From Mesorhizobium atlanticum (GTDB lineage: Bacteria > Pseudomonadota > Alphaproteobacteria > Rhizobiales > Rhizobiaceae), in NCBI RefSeq assembly GCF_003289965.1, contig NZ_QMBQ01000002.1, positions 434,001 to 498,000 of the forward strand: 64,000 bases of DNA. The letters run 5' to 3'. Shown piece by piece: positions 29,603-38,112 of this stretch. How positions within the stretch are numbered: the stretch's first letter is position 1; each line of letters begins with the position of its first letter. Made by a program: the position numbers and the translations under genes. Below the pieces are notes generated by a model, which was not told the DNA's origin, did not search any database, and saw nothing but the letters and a program-made list of their open reading frames with translations.

Positions 29603-30447
29603 TATCCTTTCACGCCGCCGCTGGTGAGGCCCGAGATCAGCGCGCGTTGCATGACGAGGCCGATCAGCACCGGCGGCAGGGCCGCGAGCACGCCGGCGGT
29701 GGCGATCAGTCCGTAATCGGAGACGCGGCCGCCGGCGAGATCGGCTATGGCGACGGTGAGCGTCTTTGCCCGCTGGTCCGAGGTGAAGAGCAGGGCGTAG
29801 AAGAACTCGTCCCAGGCCAGCAGCACGGCAAACAGCGCCGATGTCGCGACCACGGGCGCGGCCAGCGGCAAGGTGATGATGCGCCAGGTCTGGAACAGCC
29901 CGGCCCCGTCGATCATCGCCGCGGCCTCGATCTCGCGCGGGATGGAATCGAAGCCCGATTTCATCAGCCAGGTGGTGAAGGGCGCCAGGATCGTCAGATA
30001 GATCAGCGCCAGGCCGAGGACGTTGTTGAGCAGGCCGAGCCAGGACAGGCCCATGTAAAGCGGCACGGAGAGCGCGACCGGCGGCAGCATATAGGTGGCG
30101 ATCACCATCGACAGCGACCAGCCCACCGAAGGTGTGCGCGAGACGGCCCAGCCTGCGGGCACGGCAAGGACGACGGCGGCAAGCGTCGCCATGCCGGCGA
30201 CCTCCAGGCTGTTGCGCAGCGAAGACGTGAAGGCGGCGCCGGCGCTGTTCTCGGCCCTAGACAGAAGCTGCTCGTAACGCGAGAAATCCGCGGCCTGCGG
30301 CCACCAGCGCAGGGGTTTGGCGGCTAGATCGGCCGCCGGCGATATGCTCATGACGAAGAGCCAGGCAAGCGGGGCAAGGATGACGACGGCGAGCAGGATG
30401 GCGCAGACATAGACGAAGGCGGTGAAGACGGGGCTCTTGCGTTCCAT
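29602..30447 (-). CDS. Sugar ABC transporter permease (MalG/UgpE-like)
   Basis: A 281-aa CUT1-class inner-membrane permease with about six hydrophobic segments. The EAA loop is EIEAAAMIDGAGLFQTWRII followed by LPLAAPVV. It starts exactly where the upstream permease stops (one-base overlap) and is coupled to the SIS gene. It pairs with the protein encoded at 30447-31331. Confidence 0.92.
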   Translation of the reverse strand: MERKSPVFTAFVYVCAILLAVVILAPLAWLFVMSISPAADLAAKPLRWWPQAADFSRYEQLLSRAENSAGAAFTSSLRNSLEVAGMATLAAVVLAVPAGWAVSRTPSVGWSLSMVIATYMLPPVALSVPLYMGLSWLGLLNNVLGLALIYLTILAPFTTWLMKSGFDSIPREIEAAAMIDGAGLFQTWRIITLPLAAPVVATSALFAVLLAWDEFFYALLFTSDQRAKTLTVAIADLAGGRVSDYGLIATAGVLAALPPVLIGLVMQRALISGLTSGGVKG

Positions 30448-31331
30448 CAGGCAGCGCTCCCCGCGGTCTTGCGGACCATTGTCGCATAGGCGACAGCGAG
30501 AACGGTGACGAGCAGCGTGACGATCAGCGCCAGCGATGCGCCGGAGCCGGCGCGCTGGAAGGAGAAGGCCTCCTGGTAGACGAGGATCGACAGCGAGCGC
30601 GTGCTGTTGGCCGGACCGCCGCGGGTCATGACCCAGATGATGTCGAAGACCTTGAAGGCCTCGATGGTGCGCAGCACCAGCGCCACCATCAGCGGACCGG
30701 CGAGATAAGGCAGGATGACGAAGCGGAAGCGGTTGAACGGCCCGGCGCCGTCGACAAGCGCCGCGGCTGTGATGTCGCGCGGTACGGCCTGCAGGGCGGC
30801 CAGCGCGATCAGCGCAACCAGCGGAAAATTCTTCCAGCAGTCGGCGACGATCAGCGCCGCAAGCGCCGTGCCCGGCTCGCCCAGCCAGGAGCGGTAGTCA
30901 TCGATCAGGTGGAGCTGCGTCAGCGCCGCATTCAGCGCGCCATATTCTGGGTTGTAGATCAGTCGCCAGAGCGTCGCGTTGACGACGGTGGGCAGCGCCC
31001 AGGGCAGGATCATCAGCCCGCGCAAGATGGCGCGACCACGGAATTCCTGATTGAGCAGGAGAGCCGCGAGCACGCCGAGCACCATTTCGGCGGCGACCGA
31101 GACAACCGCGAACCAGGTGGTGGTCGAGAGCGTGCGGGTGAAGTTCGAGCTTGTCAGCATCTTGGTGTAGTTGTCGAAGCCGACATAATTGCCCGCGGTG
31201 CCGACCAGTTGGGCGTCGGTGAAGGAAAGCCTGACCGTATCGACCAATGGCCAGCCGATGACGGCGACCATGATCACCAGAAGCGGCAGCATCAACAGCC
31301 ACGCACGAGTCGTCATCCAGGTGCCTGACAT
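30447..31331 (-). CDS. Sugar ABC transporter permease (MalF/UgpA-like)
   Basis: A 294-aa permease with N-terminal membrane segment LLMLPLLVIMVAVIGWPLVD, a soluble loop, and about five more segments. The EAA loop is DITAAALVDGAGPFNRFRFV then ILPYLAGPL; RGGPANSTRSLSILVYQEAF is typical of CUT1 MalF/UgpA proteins. It is separated from the binding-protein gene by 85 bp with no clear terminator. Confidence 0.92.
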   Translation of the reverse strand: MSGTWMTTRAWLLMLPLLVIMVAVIGWPLVDTVRLSFTDAQLVGTAGNYVGFDNYTKMLTSSNFTRTLSTTTWFAVVSVAAEMVLGVLAALLLNQEFRGRAILRGLMILPWALPTVVNATLWRLIYNPEYGALNAALTQLHLIDDYRSWLGEPGTALAALIVADCWKNFPLVALIALAALQAVPRDITAAALVDGAGPFNRFRFVILPYLAGPLMVALVLRTIEAFKVFDIIWVMTRGGPANSTRSLSILVYQEAFSFQRAGSGASLALIVTLLVTVLAVAYATMVRKTAGSAA

Positions 31332-31416
31332 CAGAGGCGCCTCTTTCCCTTCATCCGGTCAGAAATAGCACGGGCGGCGCTCGTGGATGAGGCCGTCCGC
31401 GTCGAGGAACGCCAGA

Positions 31417-32655
31417 TCAGAGGCCGCTGTTTTCGGCGGCGGTCTTGAGCGCGTCTTCCGGCGTCGTCTGGCCGAGCAGCGATTCCTGGATCGCCTGCTG
31501 CAGCGCCGTCGATAGCTGCTGGTATTTCGGCGTGGTCGGGCGCGGATACATCGCGGCGAGACCCAGCTTGGCGGCGGCGATCAGCTCTTCCTGGCCCTTG
31601 GTGACAGCCGGATCGTCATAGGACGAAGCCCAGATCGGCAGAGAGAGCTTGGCATACTGGTTCTGTGTCGCCTGCGAGGTCATGAACTCGATGTATTTCC
31701 AGGCTTCGTCGGGGTGCTTCGACACTGCCGTGATGCCGAGACCCATCGAACCGTTGACGGCCGAGACCTCGCTGGTGCCGGCAACGCCGGGCGCCGGCAC
31801 GACGCCGACCTTGCCCGCGACCTTGGAGTCCTTCGGATCGTTGGCCATGTTGTACATGTAGGTCCAGTTCAGCGCGAAGGCCGCATCGCCGTTCTCGAAC
31901 ACCTTGCGGACGTCTTCCTCGAGGAACTCCTTGGAATTGGGATTGGTCAGGCCCGACTTGTAGCTGTCGACCATGTATTTCAGCGCCGAGACGCCGCCGC
32001 CGTTCTGGAAGTCGGGCTTGCCGTCCTTGAGAAAGTCGCCGCCATAGGCGCTGACCAGCGTGGTGTAGTCGCAGATCGCGGCTTCGGCCTGTGACCAGCT
32101 CCAGGCGATCGGCGTCTTCAGCAGCCCCTTGTCCTGGATGATCTTGGCCTGCTGGCCGAGTTCTTCCCAAGTCTTCGGCGGTGCCTTGATGCCGGCCTTC
32201 TCGAGGATTTCCTTGTTGTAGAACAGATATTTGGTGTCGAGGATCCACGGCATGCCGTAGTACTTGCCGTCATATTGCACGGTGGTCCAGGCGCCGGGCA
32301 GCACGCCCTTCTTCATCTCGTCGGTGATCTTCGAGGATACGTCGACCAGTACCTTGTTGGTCGCGTATTCGGCCGGCCAGATCACGTCGAACAGTACCAC
32401 GTCATAGCCGCCGCCCGATCCTTGGGCGAGCACGGTCTTGTCGTGCAGGCCTTCATAGGGAACGAATTCGAGGTTCACCTTGATGTCCGGGTTGGCCTTG
32501 GTGAAGGCCTCCGTCATGGAGCGCACATCGGCCTCGCTATAGGCGGCCTGCGCCATGAAGAGCGCGTTCAAGGTGGTCTCGGCGAAGGCGTGGGGAACGA
32601 ACAGCCCGCCGACGAACACCGCGCCCAGAAGTGTCTTACCGATCGATTTCAGCAT
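31417..32655 (-). CDS. Periplasmic sugar-binding protein of the ABC importer (extracellular solute-binding family 1)
   Basis: A 412-aa binding protein from ATG 32655 with GGGAGAAAG upstream; an ATG 15 bases earlier is less likely. The signal peptide is MLKSIGKTLLGAVFVGGLFV followed by PHAFA, cleaved after AFA. The mature part has SEADVRSMTEAFTKANPDIKV, VLFDVIWPAEYA and MPWILDTKYLFYNKEILEKA, the family-1 (MalE-like) pattern. It is first in the operon, directly below the ROK-side operator, so it should be strongly regulated. Ligand unknown; see the Frl-like comparison. Confidence 0.93.
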   Translation of the reverse strand: MLKSIGKTLLGAVFVGGLFVPHAFAETTLNALFMAQAAYSEADVRSMTEAFTKANPDIKVNLEFVPYEGLHDKTVLAQGSGGGYDVVLFDVIWPAEYATNKVLVDVSSKITDEMKKGVLPGAWTTVQYDGKYYGMPWILDTKYLFYNKEILEKAGIKAPPKTWEELGQQAKIIQDKGLLKTPIAWSWSQAEAAICDYTTLVSAYGGDFLKDGKPDFQNGGGVSALKYMVDSYKSGLTNPNSKEFLEEDVRKVFENGDAAFALNWTYMYNMANDPKDSKVAGKVGVVPAPGVAGTSEVSAVNGSMGLGITAVSKHPDEAWKYIEFMTSQATQNQYAKLSLPIWASSYDDPAVTKGQEELIAAAKLGLAAMYPRPTTPKYQQLSTALQQAIQESLLGQTTPEDALKTAAENSGL

Positions 32656-32812
32656 TTGTCTTTCTCCCATTTCGACAGCTGCAAGTGGGCGGCGAAGCTT
32701 GTGCCGCCGCTTCCTCGAATTGCATCGCGTGTGACCGGATCTGTCCTGAACGGCGCGCGGCGGGAGCTCGAGGCTTTTGCCGTCTTTTTGTGGAGCCGCC
32801 CGGGTTTCACCT

Positions 32813-32837
32813 ATTAAGTCAATTCGCTTGACTTAAT
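32813..32837. promoter_or_regulatory. Palindromic operator between the sugar operon and the ROK regulator, with overlapping promoter
   Basis: ATTAAGTCAA (32813-32822) and TTGACTTAAT (32828-32837) form perfect 10-bp arms around TTCGC. The right arm contains TTGACT (32828-32833), a good -35 for the ROK gene with TTTAAT (32852-32857) 18 nt on as -10. A partial further copy, AGTCAA, lies at 32859-32864. A ROK repressor bound here would cover promoters in both directions. Confidence 0.75.
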
Positions 32838-32879
32838 TAGTCGATCAATCCTTTAATGGAGTCAAGAGGGGAAAAGACG

Positions 32880-34082
32880 GTGCACGATATCAGCCCGATC
32901 CGCGCCAAAAGCGGCACCAACCAGGAAGGCACCAGCGCGCATAACCGCCGCGTCATGATCGAGGCGCTGCGGCTCAACGGCGCGCTGTCGCGTGCCGACC
33001 TGGCGCGGGCGACGCAGCTTACCAAGCAGGCGGTTTCCAACATCATCGAGGATCTCGAGCGCGATGGGCTGGTTGTCGCCCTGGACGCGGTGCGCAAGGG
33101 CAGGGGGCAGCCCTTCACACCCTACCGGCTGGTGCCCGAGGGTGCCTTCGCCATCGGGCTGCAGATCGACAGACATCTGACACGCGTGGTGGTGGTCGAC
33201 CTCGTCGGCAAGGTGATCGCGCGCGCCGAGGCGGGCCTGCCGCTCGACGAGCCATCAGCGGGCGTCAAGATCATCCTCGGCCTGGTCGACCGTGTCAGGC
33301 GCGAGCTGGCTTCCTTGTTCGCCCAGTCCGAACGGCGGCTGGTCGGCCTTGGCGTCGCGATGCCCGGGCCGTTCGGGCTGAAGGAATCCGACGACAAATG
33401 GATGATGCCAGCCTGGCAGCAATTCCCGCTGCTCGAGACGCTTGCCGCCGGCACCGGACTGAATGTCGGGCTGCAGAACGATGCGGCGGCCTGTGCAACG
33501 GCGGAGCGGATCGTCGGCGCCGCGCATGGCGTCGATCACGCCATCTGCCTTTATATCGGCTACGGCATCGCCGCCGGGCTCATCCTGAACGGCGAGCTCT
33601 ACAATGGCGGCAACGGCAATGCCGGCGAGATCGGCAGGGCGCTGCTGTCGCCGGCCGGTCCAGGCTCGACGCCTTTGGAGCATCGCGCCTCGCTCGCCTC
33701 GCTCTACCAGCATCTCGGCCTCGACCCCGCCGAGAGGGGGCTTTACGAGACGCTCGGCGCGCTGGCGCTGCAGGGGGACCCGAGGATCATGGGCTGGGTC
33801 GAGAGAGCCGCGTCCGACTTGCGCTGGAGCGTACATCTGATCGAAACGATCTTCGATCCGCAAACCGTCATCCTCACCAGCACCGCGCCCGAGGCGCTGG
33901 CTCGGCTTCTGCTTCAGGCCATGCATCCGCTGCTGCCGTCGATCGCGGATCGACCCGCCCGCCGCCTGCCGCGGCTGCAACTGGGCACCACCGATCCCTG
34001 GGCGATCGCGGTGGGCGCCGCGGCCGAACCGATCAGCCGGGCCTTCGATCCGCGTTTTTCCGCCATCCTGAAGGCCGGATAG
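32880..34082 (+). CDS. ROK family transcriptional regulator of the sugar operon
   Basis: An NagC/XylR-type regulator of about 400 aa. The winged helix is LSRADLARATQLTKQAVSNI, then IEDLERDGLV (about residues 40-70), and the ROK domain follows (LGVAMPGPFG, LQNDAAACATAERI, GYGIAAGLILNGELYNGGNG). GTG 32880 is preferred because GAGGGG lies 8 nt upstream and the predicted -10 overlaps the other candidate, ATG 32856. Two features of catalytic ROK kinases seem missing: the DxGGT phosphate loop (here LQIDRHLTRVVVVD) and the Cys-rich zinc motif (here AGPGSTPLEHRAS). It should therefore sense sugar without phosphorylating it. Confidence 0.9.
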   Translation: MHDISPIRAKSGTNQEGTSAHNRRVMIEALRLNGALSRADLARATQLTKQAVSNIIEDLERDGLVVALDAVRKGRGQPFTPYRLVPEGAFAIGLQIDRHLTRVVVVDLVGKVIARAEAGLPLDEPSAGVKIILGLVDRVRRELASLFAQSERRLVGLGVAMPGPFGLKESDDKWMMPAWQQFPLLETLAAGTGLNVGLQNDAAACATAERIVGAAHGVDHAICLYIGYGIAAGLILNGELYNGGNGNAGEIGRALLSPAGPGSTPLEHRASLASLYQHLGLDPAERGLYETLGALALQGDPRIMGWVERAASDLRWSVHLIETIFDPQTVILTSTAPEALARLLLQAMHPLLPSIADRPARRLPRLQLGTTDPWAIAVGAAAEPISRAFDPRFSAILKAG

Positions 34083-34096
34083 AAAACGTCTGACGA

Positions 34097-34960
34097 TCAG
34101 CCGGTCGCCTGCTCCATGCAGGCGGCGAAAGCCGCGTCGATGATAGCGAGCTTGACCGCCTGCGCGGTGAGGTATTCGCCGTAGAACTCATTCGAGATCC
34201 ACATCACGGAATGACCGCGCCGCCCAAGCCAGCCGACGCTGCCGAGCGCCTCGGCGTCGCGCAGCTTGCGCGCAAGATGGGTACGCGACAGCTTCAGCCA
34301 TTTGGAGAAGTCGCCGATCGACAGCACGCCGGTCGGGATGCGCTCCTGGCCGGCATTCCGCGGGTCGACGCCGGCGATCAGCCAATCCATGACGACGCCG
34401 CCATTGTTGAGCCATGTGAACAGCGAAAAAGTCTGTTGCGGCTCCCGCACCGGCACCGAGGAGATCAGCCCGTCCGCGATCAGCGGCTGCAACCGCGCCA
34501 GCATTTGCGGCCGTGCCTGGAATGTTCCCAGCCGGCTCCCGCCGTCAAGAGCATCAAGCGTGCTCAGATGCATATGGATCCAGCCGATCAACGGGTCCAG
34601 GGTTATGGCGGGCAGGTGCAAGGGGCGAATGCGGCCGTCGTCGGCCATTGGACCGACCTCGATGAAATTATAGTGCTGCATTTCCTTGATGAAGGCATGG
34701 GCGGTGTTTCGGCTTGCCACAGCATGCTGAACGGTGACGTCGACGAAACGCGCGGCGGTCAGTTCCTTTCGGTAGTCGCTCGGATCCCTGCGGAAATGCA
34801 GGGCAAGACCGATATGCGCCATCAACCAGCGCTGCTGGGTGGCAAAGACCGAGGACGCGCGTGGGTTTCCTTCATAGGCCTGCTGCATCGCCCGGGCCTG
34901 TGCCTGGACAGCGGCATTCAGCGCCGGATGACCGACAATGTCTTCGAAGTTCAGCGCCAT
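34097..34960 (-). CDS. Unrecognised family, probable dual-HTH regulator (paralogue A)
   Basis: A 287-aa protein from ATG 34960 (MALNFEDIVGHPALNAAV). I do not recognise the family. Shared with the next gene are FATQQRWL, LALHFRRDP, VASRNTA, RLQPLIADGL, WLNNGG, LKLSRTHLARKL and RGHSVMW. Two parts look like helix-turn-helices: about residues 68-105 (TAARFVDVTVQHAVASRNTA) and 222-255 (SIGDFSKWLKLSRTHLARKL), the second with MarR/AraC-like spacing. No signal peptide or membrane segment is present. It lies downstream of its paralogue on the same strand, both divergent from the two-partner secretion genes, so control of the adhesin is the natural guess. The open frame extends to 35242 into the intergenic gap, which I treat as shadow. 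Confidence 0.78.
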   Translation of the reverse strand: MALNFEDIVGHPALNAAVQAQARAMQQAYEGNPRASSVFATQQRWLMAHIGLALHFRRDPSDYRKELTAARFVDVTVQHAVASRNTAHAFIKEMQHYNFIEVGPMADDGRIRPLHLPAITLDPLIGWIHMHLSTLDALDGGSRLGTFQARPQMLARLQPLIADGLISSVPVREPQQTFSLFTWLNNGGVVMDWLIAGVDPRNAGQERIPTGVLSIGDFSKWLKLSRTHLARKLRDAEALGSVGWLGRRGHSVMWISNEFYGEYLTAQAVKLAIIDAAFAACMEQATG

Positions 34961-35078
34961 CCCCCCAGACTCGGCCAAATATCGCAATATGCGGATGCGG
35001 ATAGCAGTTTTGGCTGGCGCCTGCCAGCGCAACCTGCGGTATTTGTCGGCTGGATCCGAGAAGCGATCGCTGCGCCGA

Positions 35079-35945
35079 TCAGCTCTCGTCCGCCTGGGAT
35101 AAACTGTCCTCGAAAGCCAGGTCGACGACGGCGAGCTTGGACGCCTGCACCGCCATGTACTCGTCGAAGAACTGGCGTGAAACCCACATGACGGAATGAC
35201 CGCGCTGGCCGACCCAGCCGATGCTGCCAAGCGCCTCGCCATCGTTGAGTTTCCGCGCCAAGTGGGTGCGCGACAGCTTCAGCCAGTGCGCGAATTCACT
35301 GACCGAGATGACGCTGGTCGGTATCCTGTCGAGATGAACGTCCTCCGGATCGATACCGGACATCAGCCAGTCCATGACGATGCCGCCATTGTTGAGCCAG
35401 ATAAACAACGAGAAAGTCCGCCCAGGCTCCCGCACGCCGTCGCTGGCCAGCAGTCCGTCGGCGATGAGCGGCTGCAGCCTGGACAGCATCCCGGGTCGAT
35501 CGAGGAAAGTCGTCAGGCGGTTTCCGCCGTCTATGCGGTCGAGCGTCCTCAGATGCGCGTGGATCCAGCCGGTGAAGGTTTCGATGGTGCCCTCGGTGAC
35601 CCGCATGGGGTGGGCGCGGCCGTCACCGCTGGCCGAAATATACTCGGCGATGTTGTAGCGCAGCATCTCCTTGACGAAGGCCTCGGCCGTGTTGCGGCTG
35701 GCCACGGAATGGCGGCGCACGACCTCGATGAACCGAGCCATCGTCATTTCGGTGCGGCGGTCGTTGGGGTCACGCCGGAAATGCAAGGCCAGACCGACGT
35801 GACCGAGCAGCCAGCGCTGCTGGGTGGCGAACACGGCGGCCAGTCGCGGGCTTGTTTCGTAAATGTGGATGAGCGCGCGCGCCTGCTCCTGGATACAGCG
35901 AAGCGCTGCCGGATGATGGGCGATCTCAGCGGCACTCAGCGGCAT
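35079..35945 (-). CDS. Unrecognised family, probable dual-HTH regulator (paralogue B)
   Basis: A 288-aa tandem paralogue of the gene at 34097-34960; well over half of the aligned residues match by eye, across the whole length. It has MARFIEVVRRHSVASRNTAE (first HTH-like part) and SVSEFAHWLKLSRTHLARKL (second), then RGHSVMWVSRQFFDEYM. The start is placed at ATG 35945 (MPLSAAEIAHHPAALRC), because this aligns with the start of paralogue A; the frame is open to 36044. It is transcribed away from the TPS translocator gene across a 350-bp region. Function is inferred only from HTH-like parts and position. Confidence 0.78.
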   Translation of the reverse strand: MPLSAAEIAHHPAALRCIQEQARALIHIYETSPRLAAVFATQQRWLLGHVGLALHFRRDPNDRRTEMTMARFIEVVRRHSVASRNTAEAFVKEMLRYNIAEYISASGDGRAHPMRVTEGTIETFTGWIHAHLRTLDRIDGGNRLTTFLDRPGMLSRLQPLIADGLLASDGVREPGRTFSLFIWLNNGGIVMDWLMSGIDPEDVHLDRIPTSVISVSEFAHWLKLSRTHLARKLNDGEALGSIGWVGQRGHSVMWVSRQFFDEYMAVQASKLAVVDLAFEDSLSQADES

Positions 35946-36295
35946 TTCCTGCGGTACTCCAGGCGATTTTCGAAGAACGACAAATGAAGATTCCCAGTGT
36001 TCGCCGGTCGTGTCCAGTTGCCTATTGGAACAACGAACGATCAAGCGGCGCGTTTGTTGCTAACTCTTTGCATCGGTTCGGGAAACCCGTCCCAATAATA
36101 GTCCGGCCCGCAGCCCGGCGTTGAATTGACGAGTCCCGTCGAGCAGACATAGGTTCCGCGTATCGGGGCTGCGGGGAGCGCTATCCCGGGAAAGAAGAAA
36201 CAAGGACAGGGTCTGGCGCCCGATGCGCGGCATCGGCGGTGGCAACGCTTTGCGCCCGGATTCCGTCACGGATCAAGAGTGACCGCGTGAGCCAT
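35946..36295. promoter_or_regulatory. 350-bp divergent control region between paralogue B and the TPS operon
   Basis: No ORF here looks coding. It must contain promoters in both directions. Possible elements are TTGCCTATTGGAACAACG around 36021-36038 and a short CGGG-AAA-CCCG dyad near 36079-36090. No site is convincing enough to name, and no hairpin or riboswitch was recognised. Confidence 0.5.
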
Positions 36296-38104
36296 ATGGG
36301 CGGAACCGGCATCCATGCCGATGAAAACCGCAATGTTCGACACGGCGCCCGGCCCAGGCCTGGCGCGGCGGGAAGGTCTGGCTTAAGCGGCATCAAGACG
36401 GCGGTTGCCGTCGCTTCGGCTTGCCTCTGGCTTTCGGCCAGCGCCTTCGCCCAGACCGCAAGCCAGATCACGCCACCCACGTTTCGGCCACCACCCGGGC
36501 CGGACACGGCAGGTGTCTCCATCCCTGAGGGTAAAGGGCTGGAGGCACCCGCCGGCGCTGAAAAGCTGCAGGTCAAGCTTGCCGCGGTGCATATCGAGGG
36601 CGGCCTCCCCGATATGGCCGATGCGACGCGCAAGATCACTGCCGGCCTTTCCCGCCGTACGGTCACGGCCGCCCAAATCTTTGTCGCGGCGCGTCAGCTG
36701 GAAGCCGAATATGCGCGCGCCGGCTATGCGCTGGTGCGGGTGGTGCTGCCGGCGCAGAAACTGGGCAACGGCGCGACATTGCGGCTGATCGTCGTCGACG
36801 GCTTCCTCGAAAAGATCGACACCGGCAATCTGCCGGAACGGATAAGGGGCAGGGTCGAAGCGGCACTGGCGCCGCTGGTCGGGCAAAAGGGCATCAAGTT
36901 GTCCGCGATCGAGCGCAAGCTGCTGTTGGCCGGCGATACGCCGGGTGCAAGGCTCCGCTCGACACTGAAGGCAGGCTCGGCCAAGGGCGCCAGCGTGCTT
37001 GTCATCGACGGCAAATACCGGCCGGTCGGCGGTCAACTCACCGTCGACAATTCGCTGTCGCCTTCATTGCAGCGCTGGTCGACCGGCGTCGGCGTCGACT
37101 TCAATTCGCTGCTCGGGCTCGGCGAACTCGTCTACCTGCGGGCCGGCGGATATCCCAATGGCGGCGACCAGGGTCTGTTCAGCGACGGCCCACGCAACCG
37201 CAACTACGCGGCCGGTATCGTCCTCCCGATCGGCTATGACGGGCTGACGCTCAATCTCGAAGCCAGCCGCACCCGCGCCAATCCGAATGCCGAGCCGGGT
37301 TCGCTCGGCTTCGGCAGCGAATTCGAACGCTATTCGGCGCGCCTGCGCTATCCCTGGATACGCAGCCGGGCGCTGACGGTGAGCAGCGAATTGTCCTTTG
37401 ACGCGCAGAACGACGATCTCGACGCCGTTACCCCGGTCTCGCTGCCGATCGCCGAGGACCGGCTGCGCATCATCCGGTTCGGCGCCGACGCCACCTGGTT
37501 CACGCCGGTCGGCGGCGTTTTCGTCGGCAATGTCTCGGCTTCGTTCGGCATAGACGGTCTCGGCGCTCGGTCGGCAGCCGACGCCACGCCGCTCCTGCCG
37601 TTGTCGCGCCAGGGCGCCGATGCCGAATTCCAGAAGCTGGAGGTCTCGGCGAACTACAACCAGCCGCTGGCTGAGCATGTCGGGCTCGATCTGTTCGCGC
37701 GGGCGCAGACATCCTTCGGCAAGCCGCTGCTGCAGTCGGAGCAGATCGGCCTGACCGGCGCAACCGGCCTGTCGAGCTTCGATGCCGGCGCCCTGCAGGG
37801 CGATTCCGGCTATGTGGTTCGCGGCGAGTTGTCCTCGCCCTGGTACGTGCCCTTCGCCGGCGACGTGGTCCAGCTTTCGCCTTATCTGTTCGGAGCCGTC
37901 GGCGAAGTCCGTGTGGAAATGCCGACGGCGCTCGAGAGCGCCAGCATCGTCGGCGCCTCCTACGGCCTTGGCGTCAAGTTCGGCACGGCCTTCGCAAGCG
38001 ATCCCACCAACACCAGCCTGACTCTCGAATGGGGCCGCCAGCACCGTAATGACCATCAGCCCATCAGCGATCGCTTCTCGTTGAGCGGCGCCATCCAGTT
38101 CTAG
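36296..38104 (+). CDS. Two-partner secretion outer-membrane translocator (TpsB; ShlB/FhaC/HecB family)
   Basis: The outer-membrane pore of a type Vb system, about 602 aa from ATG 36296; GTG 36239 would add 19 residues. An extended, Arg-rich N region precedes a hydrophobic signal (VAVASACLWLSASAFA). After a Pro-rich linker (PPTFRPPPGP) comes a POTRA region (LAAVHIEGGLPDM, AGYALVRVVLPAQKL, LRLIVVDGFLEKID), then a 16-strand-type barrel (LTVDNSLSPSLQRWSTG through the C-terminal LSGAIQF, ending in Phe as barrels do). The conserved VRGY-like loop appears as YVVRGELS. It sits 8 bp upstream of its exoprotein partner. Confidence 0.92.
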   Translation: MGGTGIHADENRNVRHGARPRPGAAGRSGLSGIKTAVAVASACLWLSASAFAQTASQITPPTFRPPPGPDTAGVSIPEGKGLEAPAGAEKLQVKLAAVHIEGGLPDMADATRKITAGLSRRTVTAAQIFVAARQLEAEYARAGYALVRVVLPAQKLGNGATLRLIVVDGFLEKIDTGNLPERIRGRVEAALAPLVGQKGIKLSAIERKLLLAGDTPGARLRSTLKAGSAKGASVLVIDGKYRPVGGQLTVDNSLSPSLQRWSTGVGVDFNSLLGLGELVYLRAGGYPNGGDQGLFSDGPRNRNYAAGIVLPIGYDGLTLNLEASRTRANPNAEPGSLGFGSEFERYSARLRYPWIRSRALTVSSELSFDAQNDDLDAVTPVSLPIAEDRLRIIRFGADATWFTPVGGVFVGNVSASFGIDGLGARSAADATPLLPLSRQGADAEFQKLEVSANYNQPLAEHVGLDLFARAQTSFGKPLLQSEQIGLTGATGLSSFDAGALQGDSGYVVRGELSSPWYVPFAGDVVQLSPYLFGAVGEVRVEMPTALESASIVGASYGLGVKFGTAFASDPTNTSLTLEWGRQHRNDHQPISDRFSLSGAIQF

Positions 38105-38112
38105 GTCAGCCC

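Noticed and set aside
35946..36295. Possible small gene in the gap before the TPS operon
   Set aside because: Short frames on both strands have no plausible start or composition; treated as control region.
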